Shown in pieces: positions 1 through 10,600 of a DNA stretch of 64,000 bases. The DNA lies in contig JANWVR010000062.1 in assembly GCA_025056735.1 (NCBI GenBank), forward strand, positions 1 to 64,000, given 5' to 3'. A model generated the notes under the pieces. The model saw only the letters and a program-made list of their open reading frames with translations. It did not search any database and had not been told where the DNA came from. The translations under genes were made by a program, and so were the position numbers. Positions within the stretch are counted from its first letter, which is position 1. Every line of letters starts with the position of its first letter. This DNA comes from Saprospiraceae bacterium. GTDB lineage: Bacteria; Bacteroidota; Bacteroidia; Chitinophagales; Saprospiraceae.

Positions 1-196
1 CGCCTGGAGCATAGCTGATGTCGCACGATACGCCCACGCAGGATTGAGCGTGGGCGGCGTGCGCCCCCAAAAGCGTTAAGCAGAACAACGTCGCCAAGCG
101 GGGAAGGGCGGACATTGTTCTGCTCGAAAAAAAGTTGGTCAGCAAACTCTTAGCGCGACCACAACCAGGCTGAGAGGCCTCGTAGACTTTTTTCAT
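1..196 (-). CDS. Partial secreted protein, cut by left edge
   Basis: This reading frame is open at the window edge, so it is absent from the ORF track. It begins at an ATG at 196 (MKKVYEA...). A second in-frame ATG at 115 starts a clean signal peptide (MSALPRLATLFCLTLLGA, then HAAHAQ), with a likely signal-peptidase I cut after the AHA. Only about 13 residues of the mature protein are visible (SCVGVSCDISYAPG) and they identify no family. Two promoters lie upstream on the same strand, at 400-431 and 479-510, which supports a transcribed gene with a 5' leader of about 200 to 280 nt. The start choice (196 or 115) is unresolved; the signal peptide favours 115, while the AT-rich leader and MKK start favour 196. 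Confidence 0.6.
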   Translation of the reverse strand, partial: MKKVYEASQPGCGRAKSLLTNFFSSRTMSALPRLATLFCLTLLGAHAAHAQSCVGVSCDISYAPG

Positions 197-399
197 GAGA
201 TTGATAATTTAGTTAAGCGTTATTAGAGATAACCGGTAATTCCTTACATCTCAAGGGATTAAATGCGCTTTTTGAACGAAATGATCGGTTTCTGAGCCGT
301 TCGCCAAGCGCCATGAGAGGCGTTCTTTTCTTACTCGCAAAAATGATGCCTGTCTTGAAAAGAACTTCGAAGGGGATATTACATCACTCTTCTACGGTG

Positions 400-431
400 C
401 GAAGGTACGCACGCGCCTTTTAATGCTACAA
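400..431 (-). promoter_or_regulatory. Bacteroidota-type promoter
   Basis: On the minus strand the sequence has TTG (431-429), 21 nt, then TACCTTCG (407-400), which fits the -33/-7 pattern of the phylum. It points to the partial secreted gene at the window start. Confidence 0.6.
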
Positions 432-478
432 GAGGTACGCGATTTTTTTTTCCACATACCTGTTTTTTTTCATCAGGG

Positions 479-510
479 CAAAAGTAGCGCTGCCCTCCTG
501 ATGCGCCAAA
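479..510 (-). promoter_or_regulatory. Bacteroidota-type promoter, upstream of a second one
   Basis: On the minus strand the sequence has TTTG (510-507), 20 nt, then TACTTTTG (486-479). It points in the same direction as the promoter at 400-431, so the partial gene at the left edge may have tandem promoters. The stretch 197-527 shows no coding potential otherwise. Confidence 0.6.
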
Positions 511-527
511 GCCCGAGTCATTTTTTT

Positions 528-1193
528 TTATTTTAAAAAATACGCCAACGAGCACCGCAGGGCTGAAGTGCGCAGGTAAGGGCCGGGGGTGGCAAAGTCT
601 AAATATCGGTATAAGTTTTTCACCCCCAGATAGTAACGGGCGTTGGCGCGAAAGCGCCCTTCGCCCAGCGCGATGCCGGCAGCGAGGCCGTAGTCCAGCC
701 CGGAGAAGGCGTCGTTGAGTTCTACGGCGCGCGTGGCGCGGTTGATGTTTTCGTAATCGCCGATCATGAGCTCGCGCTGCCGGCGGTTGAGGTGGTCAAA
801 ATTTCCGCCCAAAAACCCACCCGCCTGCAGCCACAGCGGGACATCCCGCGAGGGCTGCCAGCCGACAAGGAGGGCGGTCTCGAAGGAATAAAACTTATAG
901 GTGTACAGGTGGCTTTCCGGCGGCGCATCAGCCCGGAAATAAACCGCATGGGCATGCGCGCCGCCTTCGGTCAGGACGACTTCCTGCGTCAGCTCCCACC
1001 ACCGGCGCGGGCCAACCGCAAAGGCGAAACCCACCACAGGCGCCACCCGCCCAGAAGCGGTGGTGAACATGTCGGAGCGAAGCAACGTGTACTGCACGCC
1101 CGACAGGAAGCCCATCTGGTAGCGCAGCTGAGCAGCCAACGCTAAGGGCATCAGCCCTGCAAACAACCCGAAGAAAAAGTAGAGCCTGTTCAT
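528..1193 (-). CDS. Outer-membrane beta-barrel-like protein, unknown role
   Basis: The protein has 221 residues if it starts at the ATG at 1193 (MNRLYFFFGLFAGLMPLALA), which gives a clean signal peptide. The longer ORF start at 1307 would put 38 hydrophilic residues in front of it, so I reject that start. The mature part has alternating short polar and aromatic stretches and ends in a hydrophobic aromatic strand (LRCSLAYFLK), as outer-membrane barrels do. I recognise no specific family; conserved hypothetical is the safe name. It lies downstream of the palindromic repeat array at 1339-1491 and of the giant T9SS protein, on the same strand. A half copy of the palindrome (ACTTGTTTGGC) remains at 1209-1219. 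Confidence 0.7.
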   Translation of the reverse strand: MNRLYFFFGLFAGLMPLALAAQLRYQMGFLSGVQYTLLRSDMFTTASGRVAPVVGFAFAVGPRRWWELTQEVVLTEGGAHAHAVYFRADAPPESHLYTYKFYSFETALLVGWQPSRDVPLWLQAGGFLGGNFDHLNRRQRELMIGDYENINRATRAVELNDAFSGLDYGLAAGIALGEGRFRANARYYLGVKNLYRYLDFATPGPYLRTSALRCSLAYFLK

Positions 1194-1338
1194 ATCCGTA
1201 TCTCCCAGACTTGTTTGGCGTGGCCTGTCTGGTATTATCTCCTCACTCCCCTCGCTAACGTCCCCCTCCGCGACTCTGGCATGAGACGCGGCATCTGCTG
1301 CGTGCAAAAGTCGGTATTTTTTCTAATGCTCTAGGGGG

Positions 1339-1491
1339 CGACCAAACAAGTTTGGTCGGTACTGGGCCAAACAAGTTTGGCGGCTACTGGTGGTGGTGCT
1401 GGGCCAAACAAGTTTGGCGACTACTGCTGGTGGCGCTGGGCCAAACAAGTTTGGCGGCTACTGGTGGTGCACTGGGCCAAACAAGTTTGGC
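1339..1491. repeat. Palindromic repeat array 1 (five units)
   Basis: Five perfect palindromes with a 2-nt centre lie at 1339-1358, 1366-1381, 1403-1418, 1440-1455 and 1476-1491. Four have the core GCCAAAC-AA-GTTTGGC. The first has CGACCAAAC-AA-GTTTGGTCG, in which both arms changed together. Starts are about 25, 37, 37 and 36 bp apart; the longer steps carry a 12-bp GGTGGTGCTG-like insert. On the plus strand each unit is followed by GGNTACTG or a near relative. The array starts 10 bp beyond the stop codon of the giant gene at 1502 and lies upstream of the gene at 528-1193. Confidence 0.9.
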
Positions 1492-1501
1492 GACTACTGG
1501 G

Positions 1502-4500
1502 TTAGCGGAGGAGGGTGACGTCGCCCCGGCGCAGGCGTCGTTCGCCGTCGCCGGAGCAGATGATTTCTAAGAGCCAGACATATACGTCCGAGGGGGCAGG
1601 CTGGCCGTCGGAGGTACCATCCCAGGCGGCGGAGGCGCCGAAGGATTCGTAGATTTTCTGACCCCAGCGGTTGTAGATGGCTAAATAGGCGATGACCTCG
1701 ACACCTTCATAGGGAGCGGGTTTGAACACGTCGTTGTGGCCGTCGCCGTCGGGGGTGAAGGCGTTGGGCATGCGGATGCGCGCCGGATCGCAGGGTGGCT
1801 GCGGGAAAAGCCGGTAGGTGAGCGTATCAGAGCAGCCTTCGCTGTTGAAGACGATCACCGAATACGTTGCCGTGTCGGTGGGCGTTACGGTGGGCGCGGG
1901 GCAATTGGTGCAGGAGAGGCCAGTGGTGGGCGTCCAATAGTAGTTGGCATATCCGGCAGGCGCGTAGAGCGTCAGCGTCTGGCCGACGGCGAAGAAGAGG
2001 GTGTCTTCGGTTTTGGACAACACAGGTGCGTTCAGGGTTTGCACCTGAATGCAGTGGGTGCTGTCGCAGCCGGCAGTAGAGGGAAACTTTCGGCAGAACT
2101 GCCCGCTCTGGAGCACGGGTTGGCCAAAGACCCATACGGTGTCGGACGGGCAGCGGAAGAGGCGCTCCTCCGTGTCGGGCACGCGCTCGACGCGGAGCAG
2201 GAGCAGGCTGTCGCAGCCGGCGAAGTTTTTGAGCAGGCGCGTGTACACCCCAGGCTCGTCGGTCAGGATATTGAACACGGGTACGGGCGCGCCCTTGCAG
2301 GTGCGGATGCGCCCCAAGTCGGTGGTGTCGGGCGGGAGCACGACGATGCGGGCCGAGTCGCGCAGTTCGCAGCCTTCGGCGCTGAGGGCTCTAATATAAT
2401 AGGTGTGGGTGGCCGCAGGCTTTATCGTCTGGACGAGCGCGTTGGGCTGGGTGATACCCGGCCCTTGCCACTGGGCGCTGACGGCGCCGATGAGCTGGAG
2501 CGTAACAGTGCCGCCTGCGCAGATCGGATTGAGGTATGGGGCCAATTGCGGCCCAAAGAGAGCGCGCACCTCGAAGCGGTGAGTTATGGTGCATCCGGCG
2601 GCGCTGGTTTCCTGCAGGGTAAACGGAAAGACGCCTGCGGCAGGAGGCGCAAAGACGAACGACGGACACGCGGTGCAGGGCGGCGTCGGGCCGCTCGTCC
2701 AGGCGTAGGCACGGTCGGGTAGGCTATCGGGCAGGCCGACCGCAACGCCCTGGCCCACACATGTGGTTTGTTGCTTCCACAGAACGGAGTCCACGCGGAG
2801 GCGCAGAGCAGTGTCGGCGCAGGCGCAGTTTTCGGCGCCAGGCAACACGATGAGCAGGCGGCAGAAGTCCGGCGCGGCAGGGCCGCTGAAGGCGCGAACA
2901 GCGCTCTGCCCGGCCGCCAGTGGGAGGTTGGCGTTGTCTTTGGCCAGTACTGAGTCGGCGCCGGGCGTGTAGGCGCCGTCGCCGTTGCGGTCCCAGACGA
3001 GCCACAGCGAGGAGAGCGCCGCGGGCGTTGGGCCGTCGTTGCGCACCTCGGCGCGGTATTCGCCGGCGCCGCCCACTACCCTACCCGATGCGTTCAGGAG
3101 CGCCAGGTCGGCGCTGTAAGGAGGCAGCGCCAGCGTTGCCTGGCCCGTAACGGTGTAGATCACGCAGTTGTTGTTGAGGGTTGGGCAGAACGCCACGGCG
3201 CGCTGGCGCGTTTCGGCGCGGAGCACTGCGCCGCTGCAGTCGGGCTGGTCGCCCGTGCGCAGGCGCAAGCGGAAGTTCAGGACAGCACCGCCGGCCAGTC
3301 CTGCTGGCAGCGGCAGGCGCAGCGTCTGCCCCACCTGCTGCGGCGGCCCTGCAGGCGCATTCGCGCCGGGCACATATGAACCCGAAACGTACGTATAGCC
3401 CGGCGGTAAAGCGAGGTACAGGCTATCGCCCGCCAGCGGCGAGCCGCCCAGCAACACGTTGAACTCCAGCACCCGCTCGGAGCGGCACGACAACGGACCT
3501 GCCGTTGCATCCGTCAAAAGCATCTGGGTAGTGTAAGAGGGAATCGTGCCCTCGACGGCGATGGGGTCGCTGGCTTTGCGCAAGATGTTGCTAGGCCGAC
3601 CGCAGTACCACTCCGCCTGAGCGCCCAGGATGATCTGACTGTTGGACACCACGCCGCATGCCGTAACCACCCGGAAGCGGATGCGCAGGGCGTTTTGAGG
3701 CGCCGTGTTTACGCCAGGCAGCCCATCGGGTAGGGCCGCGCCCAGTAGAGCGGCGATGTCCCACTCCAATACGCCAGTACTCGTCGGCGTCGGGTCGGGG
3801 ATGTTCACCCAAGCGCTGCCCGCCGGATAGGCCATTTGGCACGAACCCGGTAACAGCTGAAAGCCCGGCGGCAGCTGGATGGCCGCTACCGGCTTGTAAG
3901 CGTGGCCCAGGTCGGCATTGAAGAGTTCCAGCTCGAAGTAATCCGACGTGTCGCACAGGGGGACATTTTTGGGCAGCCGGGCCAGTTCCAGCTCGACTTC
4001 GGGTTTGCGCGGCACGAGGCGGATGGCGAGGGTGTCTTCGTCGCAGGTGAAGGGCGGCTCGGGCGTACAGCCCCAGCCGAAAATGACCCGGAGCAGCTGC
4101 GGATCGCAGGTGAGGTTGCGGGCGCGCAGGCGGAGCGTCCAGGTAACTGAGGGCGGCACCGTGCCCAGCTGGAACATCCCGTTAACGACGGAGAACGTCT
4201 GGCCGGTTTCGAGCACGGTCAGCGTCGCGTTAGCAAGCCCTCCGTCCGGCGGCGTTACCAATCGAATATGATAGGCAGGTATTGGGAACGGCGTCAGGTT
4301 GCGCAGCGTCAGGTCGAAGGTAACCGCGTCGGTGGTGAAGCCATAGGATGGCTCAGCAGTGCGCAGGGAGTCGCGGGGTACGCTGGTGAAGAAGGTGATG
4401 GCGCCCGCCACGGAGTCCTGCCACGTGCGCCCTTTGTTGATACAGCCCATGTAATTTATGGCGAAGGACTGAGTAGCCATTTGTGGATATTCCATTCGAC

Positions 4501-7450
4501 AGTTTGGAGGGAACCTGACCTGTGTGGTGAACTGATAGCCTTCGTCCAACGGCTGCGCGTACAACCCGGAGAAATCTAAGGTCATCTTCCTGTCAGCAAC
4601 CACTTGAAGGGGTAGCGGCAGTGCTGAAACCAGCGGATGGCTTTCCTGTAGGCGGAGCCATTCGACCTGGGCTGATTGCGGATCAATACTGGGCGGTAAC
4701 CTTAACCAGTAGTCCGAGACCTTCGAGAGCGGTCTTATTTCATAAGGGAAGAAATTAGATCGCGCCAACTGCACCACATAAGAAAGCGGCGACGACTGGA
4801 GTGCGGTCTCACAGGGGCGGATGTTCCAGACCCCTGCTCGGAAGGTGTCGCTCACGCCGGTGTATTGCAGCATAAGCGTATCGCCGCCGCGATAGTAGTA
4901 CGGCAGCGGGACCGGTGTGGCCATTACCCGCATCCCTGCCTCGATATTCACCAAGGGCGGACGCCTGAGTTTTGTTTTGGTGTAATTGAAATCGTACTTC
5001 CACAGCGTGTACAGAGCGAGCGAGTCTCCGGCTTTCAGTTGATAGTCTTCAGGGAGGCATCCCTGGGACGCTAATGCTGAGAAGGGCATGGTGATGATGC
5101 GGCTCTGGGAGACCAGCTCGTCCTGAACGACCGGCGGTTTGATGTTGACCGCCTGAAGTCTTACGTAAACTCGATCCAGGATGAGATTAGATAGTTGGGT
5201 GGAGCAGAGGTAGGACTGTTCGGTCTTACTATCCCAGACGCGAAGCCACACTTTGAGCAGGCGGAGCGAGTCGGCTGAAGCAAAGTTATTCTGCGCTGTG
5301 TTGGGAGGGAGGCCGCCTAAAGGAATGGTGTCGAAGGCGTTGTCGTATGCAAAACCGCTGCGCGCTACCTCAAAGAAGAGTTGATGCTTAAGAGCACCCA
5401 TCGGATCGCCCTCCAGCATTTTGGTAGAGGAGACCACCAGCATCGTATCGCCGGCCATAAAACGGTCGAGGCGGATTTGATTTCTATCGGCAGGCTCGTT
5501 GTTATCGGCAATTCGGTCGTTGTTGGCGTCGAGAAGGCCCACGTTCGTGCGCTCAATGCGCAGGTGGTGCCTGAACCTGCGCTTCGCGCATTCGAGGCAA
5601 TCACGTGAGTTCCGTACGCAGTCGGGCCACTGGCAGCTGGTCCGCAGGCGGAAATGGTCGCACACGCCAACGCCGCAAAGCGGGTCGCTTAGCAGGTCGC
5701 GCGTGAGCGACATGCGTACCCTTCCTACATATCCGCATTCTCCACAGAAGTCGCCTGGCAAGGGCAAATCCGTAGCTATGCTCATACCTGAAAAAATCAA
5801 CCCAGAGCCTCCCATGCCCGCGTAGTAAGCATCGGGGATACACGTGCTTATCACCTTGAATTCCAGTCGCAGGGAATCGTCAATGGGGAGCGGAAAGGCC
5901 ATGCGCACCCGTTGATACGGCAGGAGCGTGTCTATGGTAAATACAACGGGCGGCACGCCGTTCAGCAAAGGCACGTCGTTGAAAGACGACCAGAAGAGGC
6001 CCCAGGGCAGGTCTATCTGGATCCACACGTAGCCGGACTCATACTGCAGCCGGTTGCTGTTCATCAGTATGCGCAGCGTATATTCCTCTCCCTCCTGAAG
6101 GCACCGGCCAATGGTGTAGTGTATGCTCCCCAGCAGGATATCTTGCGGATTGATTTGCACCGTATTGATCTCTACCGCAGCATTTTGGCAGGGTCTAGGG
6201 TAAAATTGCAGCACCGTCATGCGAGGCGCTGGCATCTGGCAGCGGTCTCCTACGCAATAATAGAAATCGTAGTACACCCACAGGGTGTCTCCTACGGGTA
6301 TACTGGGCAGGACGAACGAGAGGGTTCTGGCCACCTGCCGCTCACAGGACTCAAGTTGAAGGGTATCAAACTGATTGAGGGCCAACGGCGTCGTCTGCCC
6401 GGCCTTGACAATACGGAAAGAATAAGGGTCGAAACCCGCCGACGCACCTGCCGAGGAGATGCTCACCTGGATGAGCACATCCTGGGCTTCTAACTGCCCT
6501 GTGTTGACGAAACCAAAGGCGCCCTCTGAGGCCTCTTTCGCACAGCCATCCCATGGCAGCGGATAACGCGGCACCACGTCCACGTCTACAGTTTTGGACG
6601 TCAGCTGAATAAACACATCGGCTACCGCGCTGTCGCCCTGACACGGCGCCTGCGTGGATGCGCAACTCCAGGCCACCGACAGATACGAGCGCGACCTCGT
6701 GGTAGCACAGGTATCAATCCTCAATCGCTCTACGATGCGCACCGTCTCGCCAAAGTCGAGCAGGGTGTCGCCGTTGCCAAACTGGCTGAAAAATGCGCCT
6801 GAGAAATAGGCGTTGTAATTCTTGTCCTTGGTCTGCTCCGACGCTGCGCCCAGCGCCTGTACCGTAAAGCCGCCCTGCGAGGTGTCGCGGAAGAACAAAT
6901 GCCGCACGGGCGCCAACCGCGTATTGCGCACGTGGATGGTGCGCTCCAGTACATCGCCGTATTCGCCCGACAGCACGGCGTTGTCCACCTGCACGACGAC
7001 GAGCAGGCTGGTCTGTATCTGAAACTTCGTGGTCGTTACCGACTCGCTGAAGGCGCCGCTTTTTACCTCCAGCCCTGCGCTGAACAGCTGCCCGGCGTTG
7101 ATGGCATTGGCCAACGCACAGTCGGCGTATACGGAAAACCGCAGGGCCGTTAGAGCGCCTGTGCCCAGGTCAGGGAGGCGAAACACAGGCCGCTCTAAGT
7201 TGCTCAGGTTGAACTCTGAGGCCCCCACAACGCTGCCCGGCACGTACTGCACGCCCGCTGGTAGCACAACCGTCAGCGAAGCGCCCGAGACAGGAGCGCC
7301 GGTCTGATTGCGCACTGAAATAAAAAAGGTGTCAGAAGCGCATACGGCCAGCTGGTCGGGCGTCTGAAAGAAAAGGGCAAACGATTGCCCAAATATAAAG
7401 GTGCTTGGAGCCGCTACCCAAAAGGCGAGAATGAGGCAAAACAGGCGCAT
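1502..7450 (-). CDS. Giant T9SS surface protein with gliding-motility C-terminal domain
   Basis: This is a 1982-residue secreted protein. A signal peptide (MRLFCLILAFWVAAPSTFIFG) is followed near residues 30-130 by a DUF11-like beta-sandwich (VVLPAGVQYVPGS) and then by many more beta-rich modules, several of the same 'LPPGF..LPGS' type (for example QLPPGFQLLPGS). PKD-like segments follow (TSGPTPPCTACPSF, TPTTGLSCTNCPAP). The last ~90 residues are the gliding-motility-associated C-terminal domain (FTPDGDGHNDVF, IYNRWGQKIYES, WDG, DVYVWLLEI), which is the type B sorting signal for type IX secretion. The protein should be exported and held on the cell surface as an adhesin or structural layer; the ligand is unknown. 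It has its own promoter at 7485-7516, and a palindromic repeat array follows its stop codon. Confidence 0.88.
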   Translation of the reverse strand: MRLFCLILAFWVAAPSTFIFGQSFALFFQTPDQLAVCASDTFFISVRNQTGAPVSGASLTVVLPAGVQYVPGSVVGASEFNLSNLERPVFRLPDLGTGALTALRFSVYADCALANAINAGQLFSAGLEVKSGAFSESVTTTKFQIQTSLLVVVQVDNAVLSGEYGDVLERTIHVRNTRLAPVRHLFFRDTSQGGFTVQALGAASEQTKDKNYNAYFSGAFFSQFGNGDTLLDFGETVRIVERLRIDTCATTRSRSYLSVAWSCASTQAPCQGDSAVADVFIQLTSKTVDVDVVPRYPLPWDGCAKEASEGAFGFVNTGQLEAQDVLIQVSISSAGASAGFDPYSFRIVKAGQTTPLALNQFDTLQLESCERQVARTLSFVLPSIPVGDTLWVYYDFYYCVGDRCQMPAPRMTVLQFYPRPCQNAAVEINTVQINPQDILLGSIHYTIGRCLQEGEEYTLRILMNSNRLQYESGYVWIQIDLPWGLFWSSFNDVPLLNGVPPVVFTIDTLLPYQRVRMAFPLPIDDSLRLEFKVISTCIPDAYYAGMGGSGLIFSGMSIATDLPLPGDFCGECGYVGRVRMSLTRDLLSDPLCGVGVCDHFRLRTSCQWPDCVRNSRDCLECAKRRFRHHLRIERTNVGLLDANNDRIADNNEPADRNQIRLDRFMAGDTMLVVSSTKMLEGDPMGALKHQLFFEVARSGFAYDNAFDTIPLGGLPPNTAQNNFASADSLRLLKVWLRVWDSKTEQSYLCSTQLSNLILDRVYVRLQAVNIKPPVVQDELVSQSRIITMPFSALASQGCLPEDYQLKAGDSLALYTLWKYDFNYTKTKLRRPPLVNIEAGMRVMATPVPLPYYYRGGDTLMLQYTGVSDTFRAGVWNIRPCETALQSSPLSYVVQLARSNFFPYEIRPLSKVSDYWLRLPPSIDPQSAQVEWLRLQESHPLVSALPLPLQVVADRKMTLDFSGLYAQPLDEGYQFTTQVRFPPNCRMEYPQMATQSFAINYMGCINKGRTWQDSVAGAITFFTSVPRDSLRTAEPSYGFTTDAVTFDLTLRNLTPFPIPAYHIRLVTPPDGGLANATLTVLETGQTFSVVNGMFQLGTVPPSVTWTLRLRARNLTCDPQLLRVIFGWGCTPEPPFTCDEDTLAIRLVPRKPEVELELARLPKNVPLCDTSDYFELELFNADLGHAYKPVAAIQLPPGFQLLPGSCQMAYPAGSAWVNIPDPTPTSTGVLEWDIAALLGAALPDGLPGVNTAPQNALRIRFRVVTACGVVSNSQIILGAQAEWYCGRPSNILRKASDPIAVEGTIPSYTTQMLLTDATAGPLSCRSERVLEFNVLLGGSPLAGDSLYLALPPGYTYVSGSYVPGANAPAGPPQQVGQTLRLPLPAGLAGGAVLNFRLRLRTGDQPDCSGAVLRAETRQRAVAFCPTLNNNCVIYTVTGQATLALPPYSADLALLNASGRVVGGAGEYRAEVRNDGPTPAALSSLWLVWDRNGDGAYTPGADSVLAKDNANLPLAAGQSAVRAFSGPAAPDFCRLLIVLPGAENCACADTALRLRVDSVLWKQQTTCVGQGVAVGLPDSLPDRAYAWTSGPTPPCTACPSFVFAPPAAGVFPFTLQETSAAGCTITHRFEVRALFGPQLAPYLNPICAGGTVTLQLIGAVSAQWQGPGITQPNALVQTIKPAATHTYYIRALSAEGCELRDSARIVVLPPDTTDLGRIRTCKGAPVPVFNILTDEPGVYTRLLKNFAGCDSLLLLRVERVPDTEERLFRCPSDTVWVFGQPVLQSGQFCRKFPSTAGCDSTHCIQVQTLNAPVLSKTEDTLFFAVGQTLTLYAPAGYANYYWTPTTGLSCTNCPAPTVTPTDTATYSVIVFNSEGCSDTLTYRLFPQPPCDPARIRMPNAFTPDGDGHNDVFKPAPYEGVEVIAYLAIYNRWGQKIYESFGASAAWDGTSDGQPAPSDVYVWLLEIICSGDGERRLRRGDVTLLR

Positions 7451-7484
7451 GGACGAGCAGTTGAATTCGTTTTTATTCGTGCTA

Positions 7485-7516
7485 CAAATCTACCGTATTA
7501 AACGCCAAATAAGCAA
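7485..7516 (-). promoter_or_regulatory. Promoter of the giant T9SS gene
   Basis: On the minus strand the sequence has TTG (7516-7514), 21 nt, then TAGATTTG (7492-7485). Transcription would start about 30 nt before the ATG at 7450. The rest of the 236-bp gap to the next gene shows no clear element. Confidence 0.65.
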
Positions 7517-7686
7517 TAGCGCTCATGCCAAAATGCCGTAAAAAAGACTATATTTTTTTCGCACCGCCAGCAGGCTGCTCACGGAGGTTACGCATGGCTG
7601 GAATGGAAGGCTCGTCAGCGTCGCAAAGGCTGCTGGCTTGTGTCGGACTGTTCTCATCCTCGCTGGCTGGCGTTGGCGGGTTCTCT

Positions 7687-10600
7687 TCAAAGCCGTACTA
7701 AGCGGTGCACGGCGCGGCCGTTGGCGGTCTCTGCCGAGAAATACAGGACGCCCGAAGTGTTTGCCAACTCCTTGCCTGTCAGGCGAATGGCCTGAATGCC
7801 GGCGCCAAAATCGCCCGTCTTTTCCCAGAGTAAGCGGCCTGCGACGTCGTGCACGCGCAGCACGGCGCGGCCCTCTTGGGGCAGCTGAACATGCACCCAA
7901 GTCTCTTCGCCGAAGGGATTGGGCTGGCTGCTTAGCTTCGGCGCAGCATCCCCCCTGGCAGGCAGCTGGCTTGAAAAGCGCAGTTGTGGGCGCAGCGTCT
8001 GGCGCTGGTCGAGGCTGTACGCCTCGGTCGGTGTAATGGCGTCCGACAGCGTCAGGCATTCGCTCAGGCGGCCCGGGCGCAGCGCCCGCACGCGCAGGCG
8101 CAACACCGGCACGCCCTGTGCATCCCAGCTGAAGGTCAGGCGCCGACCGCCATGGTGCAGGGCGTAGTGTTCGGAGGTGAAGCCTGCCTCCGGCAAAACG
8201 TCGAGCACCTCCAGTCCCAAGCATTCCAACGTGCCCTGGACGCCCGCCACCGCTTCGCAGGCGCGCAGGGTGAGCGTCGTCTCTTCACCCGCATTCAGGC
8301 GGCAGTCCTCCACATCTAAGTACAGCGGCTGACGCTCTTCGGAGGCGTTGTCGTGCAAGCTAAACTTGACGCTGGCATTGGCATCGCCGACTTTTATGAT
8401 AATAAAACTGAAAGGGATAGAGTCCGAGGAGCTGATTTTTTCTGGGAGCGGCGACAGGAATGGGTTGCTGGGGTCCGGGAAAACATGAAACGTCGGCACA
8501 AAGCGCCAGGAGGGCGAGGCCGGCAGTTCGGTGTAAATGCCGAGGATGAGTTTGCGCAGCTCCAGGATGTCGAAGGTGGTTACCGTCCGCGAGCTGTTGG
8601 CGTCGGCGGCGATGATGCGGTAAGGCGTCGGCAGCAGGTCTAAGTTCAAAATGTGCCGATTGATGGTCAGCAGGTCCAGCGTGGTTACGCCTTTGACGGG
8701 GTCTTCGTCGTAGCTCGGCTGCACCACAAACGTAGAGGCAAAGGGCACCGTAAAAGAGAATTCGCCCTTTTGGTTGGTTACTTCGTAGGCGATGATAGGG
8801 CCTTGCAAAGGCGAGGCACCCTTGAGTTCGACGATGATACCGGGCGCCTTCTCGTTTTGCTCGGTGCGGATGTCGCCAGAGATGGTTTCGTCTGAAGGCG
8901 CGCACGAATAGGGCTGAGCGCCCACCTGGATGATCTGCGTACAGATGGCGGTGTTGCCGCATCGGTCGCGCACCGTCCACTCGATGCGGTGGATGCCGCG
9001 CGGCAGCTTGGGTGTAACAAAAGCCGGATTGCCGCTTTCGCGCCAGACCAACTGCACCTGAAGCGTATCGCCGTTTTGGAAACGCGCTATATCGAACTGG
9101 TACTTTTTCTGAGCCGGCACGTTTCGCCGGTCGAATTCGACCTGCGTCCCTCCGGTGTAATTGGGGTTGTTGATGTTGTTGTATCGAATAGAACCCGCGG
9201 GCGTCTGCGTCGGAGAGGGAAACACAGACTCCACCTGTCCATTGCCGTCTAAGTCTAAAAAGAGCCGGTAGCTGACGAGCACATCAGAGCGTTCGCAACC
9301 GTCGAAAGTCTGTACGGACACCGTGGCATCGGCCTCGCACAGGTCTAAGTTTTGAAAAAACCAAAAGTCCTTGTTGTCTAACGTTACATTGGTGAACTTC
9401 AAGGTATCGGAAGCGCAAGAAATGACGGGTTCTTCGGTATCCTGTACCCAGATGTACTGCTCGTAGGTGTAGCCATTGCCGTACGGGTTCCAGAACGTGC
9501 TGAAATTCGTAGGGATGTGTCCCGGCGTTACCGCCACTACCGTAGGGGCGAGGTTGGGCGGAGCATTGGGTGACGATACCAAGGGGCCTGGCCAGTTGTT
9601 TTGATGCAACGGTATAGGGTTGGGCCGCGGGTTGGGCACCACAATCAGCGGCTGATCGGGGTTGTAGTTGCAGCGGTTGTAGATTTTCCAGCGGCGCAGG
9701 AGGAGATAACACGCTTCTGGGACATTCACCCGTTCGTCAGAGAATTCAAAAGCGACGTCCTCGCACCCAAGGCTGTGGATGATGGGCAGGGTCATCATGG
9801 TACTGGGGTGGCAGTCCGCAGTGATGACGTCGTCGGGAAATTTGATGTAATAGTTGAAGTCGGCTAAGCCCGTGATCTGTTGGGTGCATTGTCCGCTGGC
9901 GCCGTTTTTATCGAACACCTGAAAGACGCGGAGCAGCGTGCCGCTGCCACACGTCCAGCTGAACTGGGTAGAGTCCAGGGTGATGGCGACGGAGTCCACG
10001 CCGCAGGAGAGGGTGGCATCCCCATAGTCCTTCAAGGTTGGGTCGAAGTCAGTGCAGGCGATGGTAACGTCTGCCGGCGCCTGGCATCGGGGCAGGTTGT
10101 TGTTCAGCACCTCGACGCGCGTGTGGCATTCGGAGTAGTGTCCGCCGCCAACGCTGTCGGGGACGGAGCCGCTCAGGACGATAGCGTCATAGACCCTCAG
10201 GGTAACGACAACGTCGGCCTCTATATCGGCACAACAGAAGCGCACGAAGTCGTTCCAGCGGGGCAGGCTGTCGCACTCGGAGGGTGCTGTCCGCCGCACC
10301 TTGAAGCGCACGGCCCGGCAGTCGTCGGTAGAGCCGTTATCGAAGAGGTCAGCAGGGGCCGAGCCATTGCCTTTGTCGTCTAAGAAGATGGTAATCAACG
10401 TATCGCACCGCGCGATGGGCTTTTGCCGGTCGCGCACGTCCAGGGTAAACTCGCACACGCCGACGTTGTCGCATGCGTCGTAGAGGGTCAGCGTCATGGG
10501 CAGCGGCCCGGTGTTCAGGTCGGCCAATTGGCCAAAGACAGCCAGCGTGTCGAAGCGCAAGGTATCGGCGCCGGCGAAATCGGTCAGTTCGGCTTCGAGC

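Noticed and set aside
31-124. GC-rich inverted repeats at 31-56 and 79-124 as terminators or ncRNA
   Set aside because: Both fall inside the partial secreted-protein reading frame and no T-run follows on either strand.
1339-1491. CRISPR-like array
   Set aside because: Repeats are short 16-20-bp palindromes, spacers are similar to each other and of 9-21 bp, and no cas gene is in the window.
1352-1570. 72-residue plus-strand ORF across repeat array 1
   Set aside because: It only translates the tandem repeat (FGGYWWW-type repeats) and has no independent coding signal.
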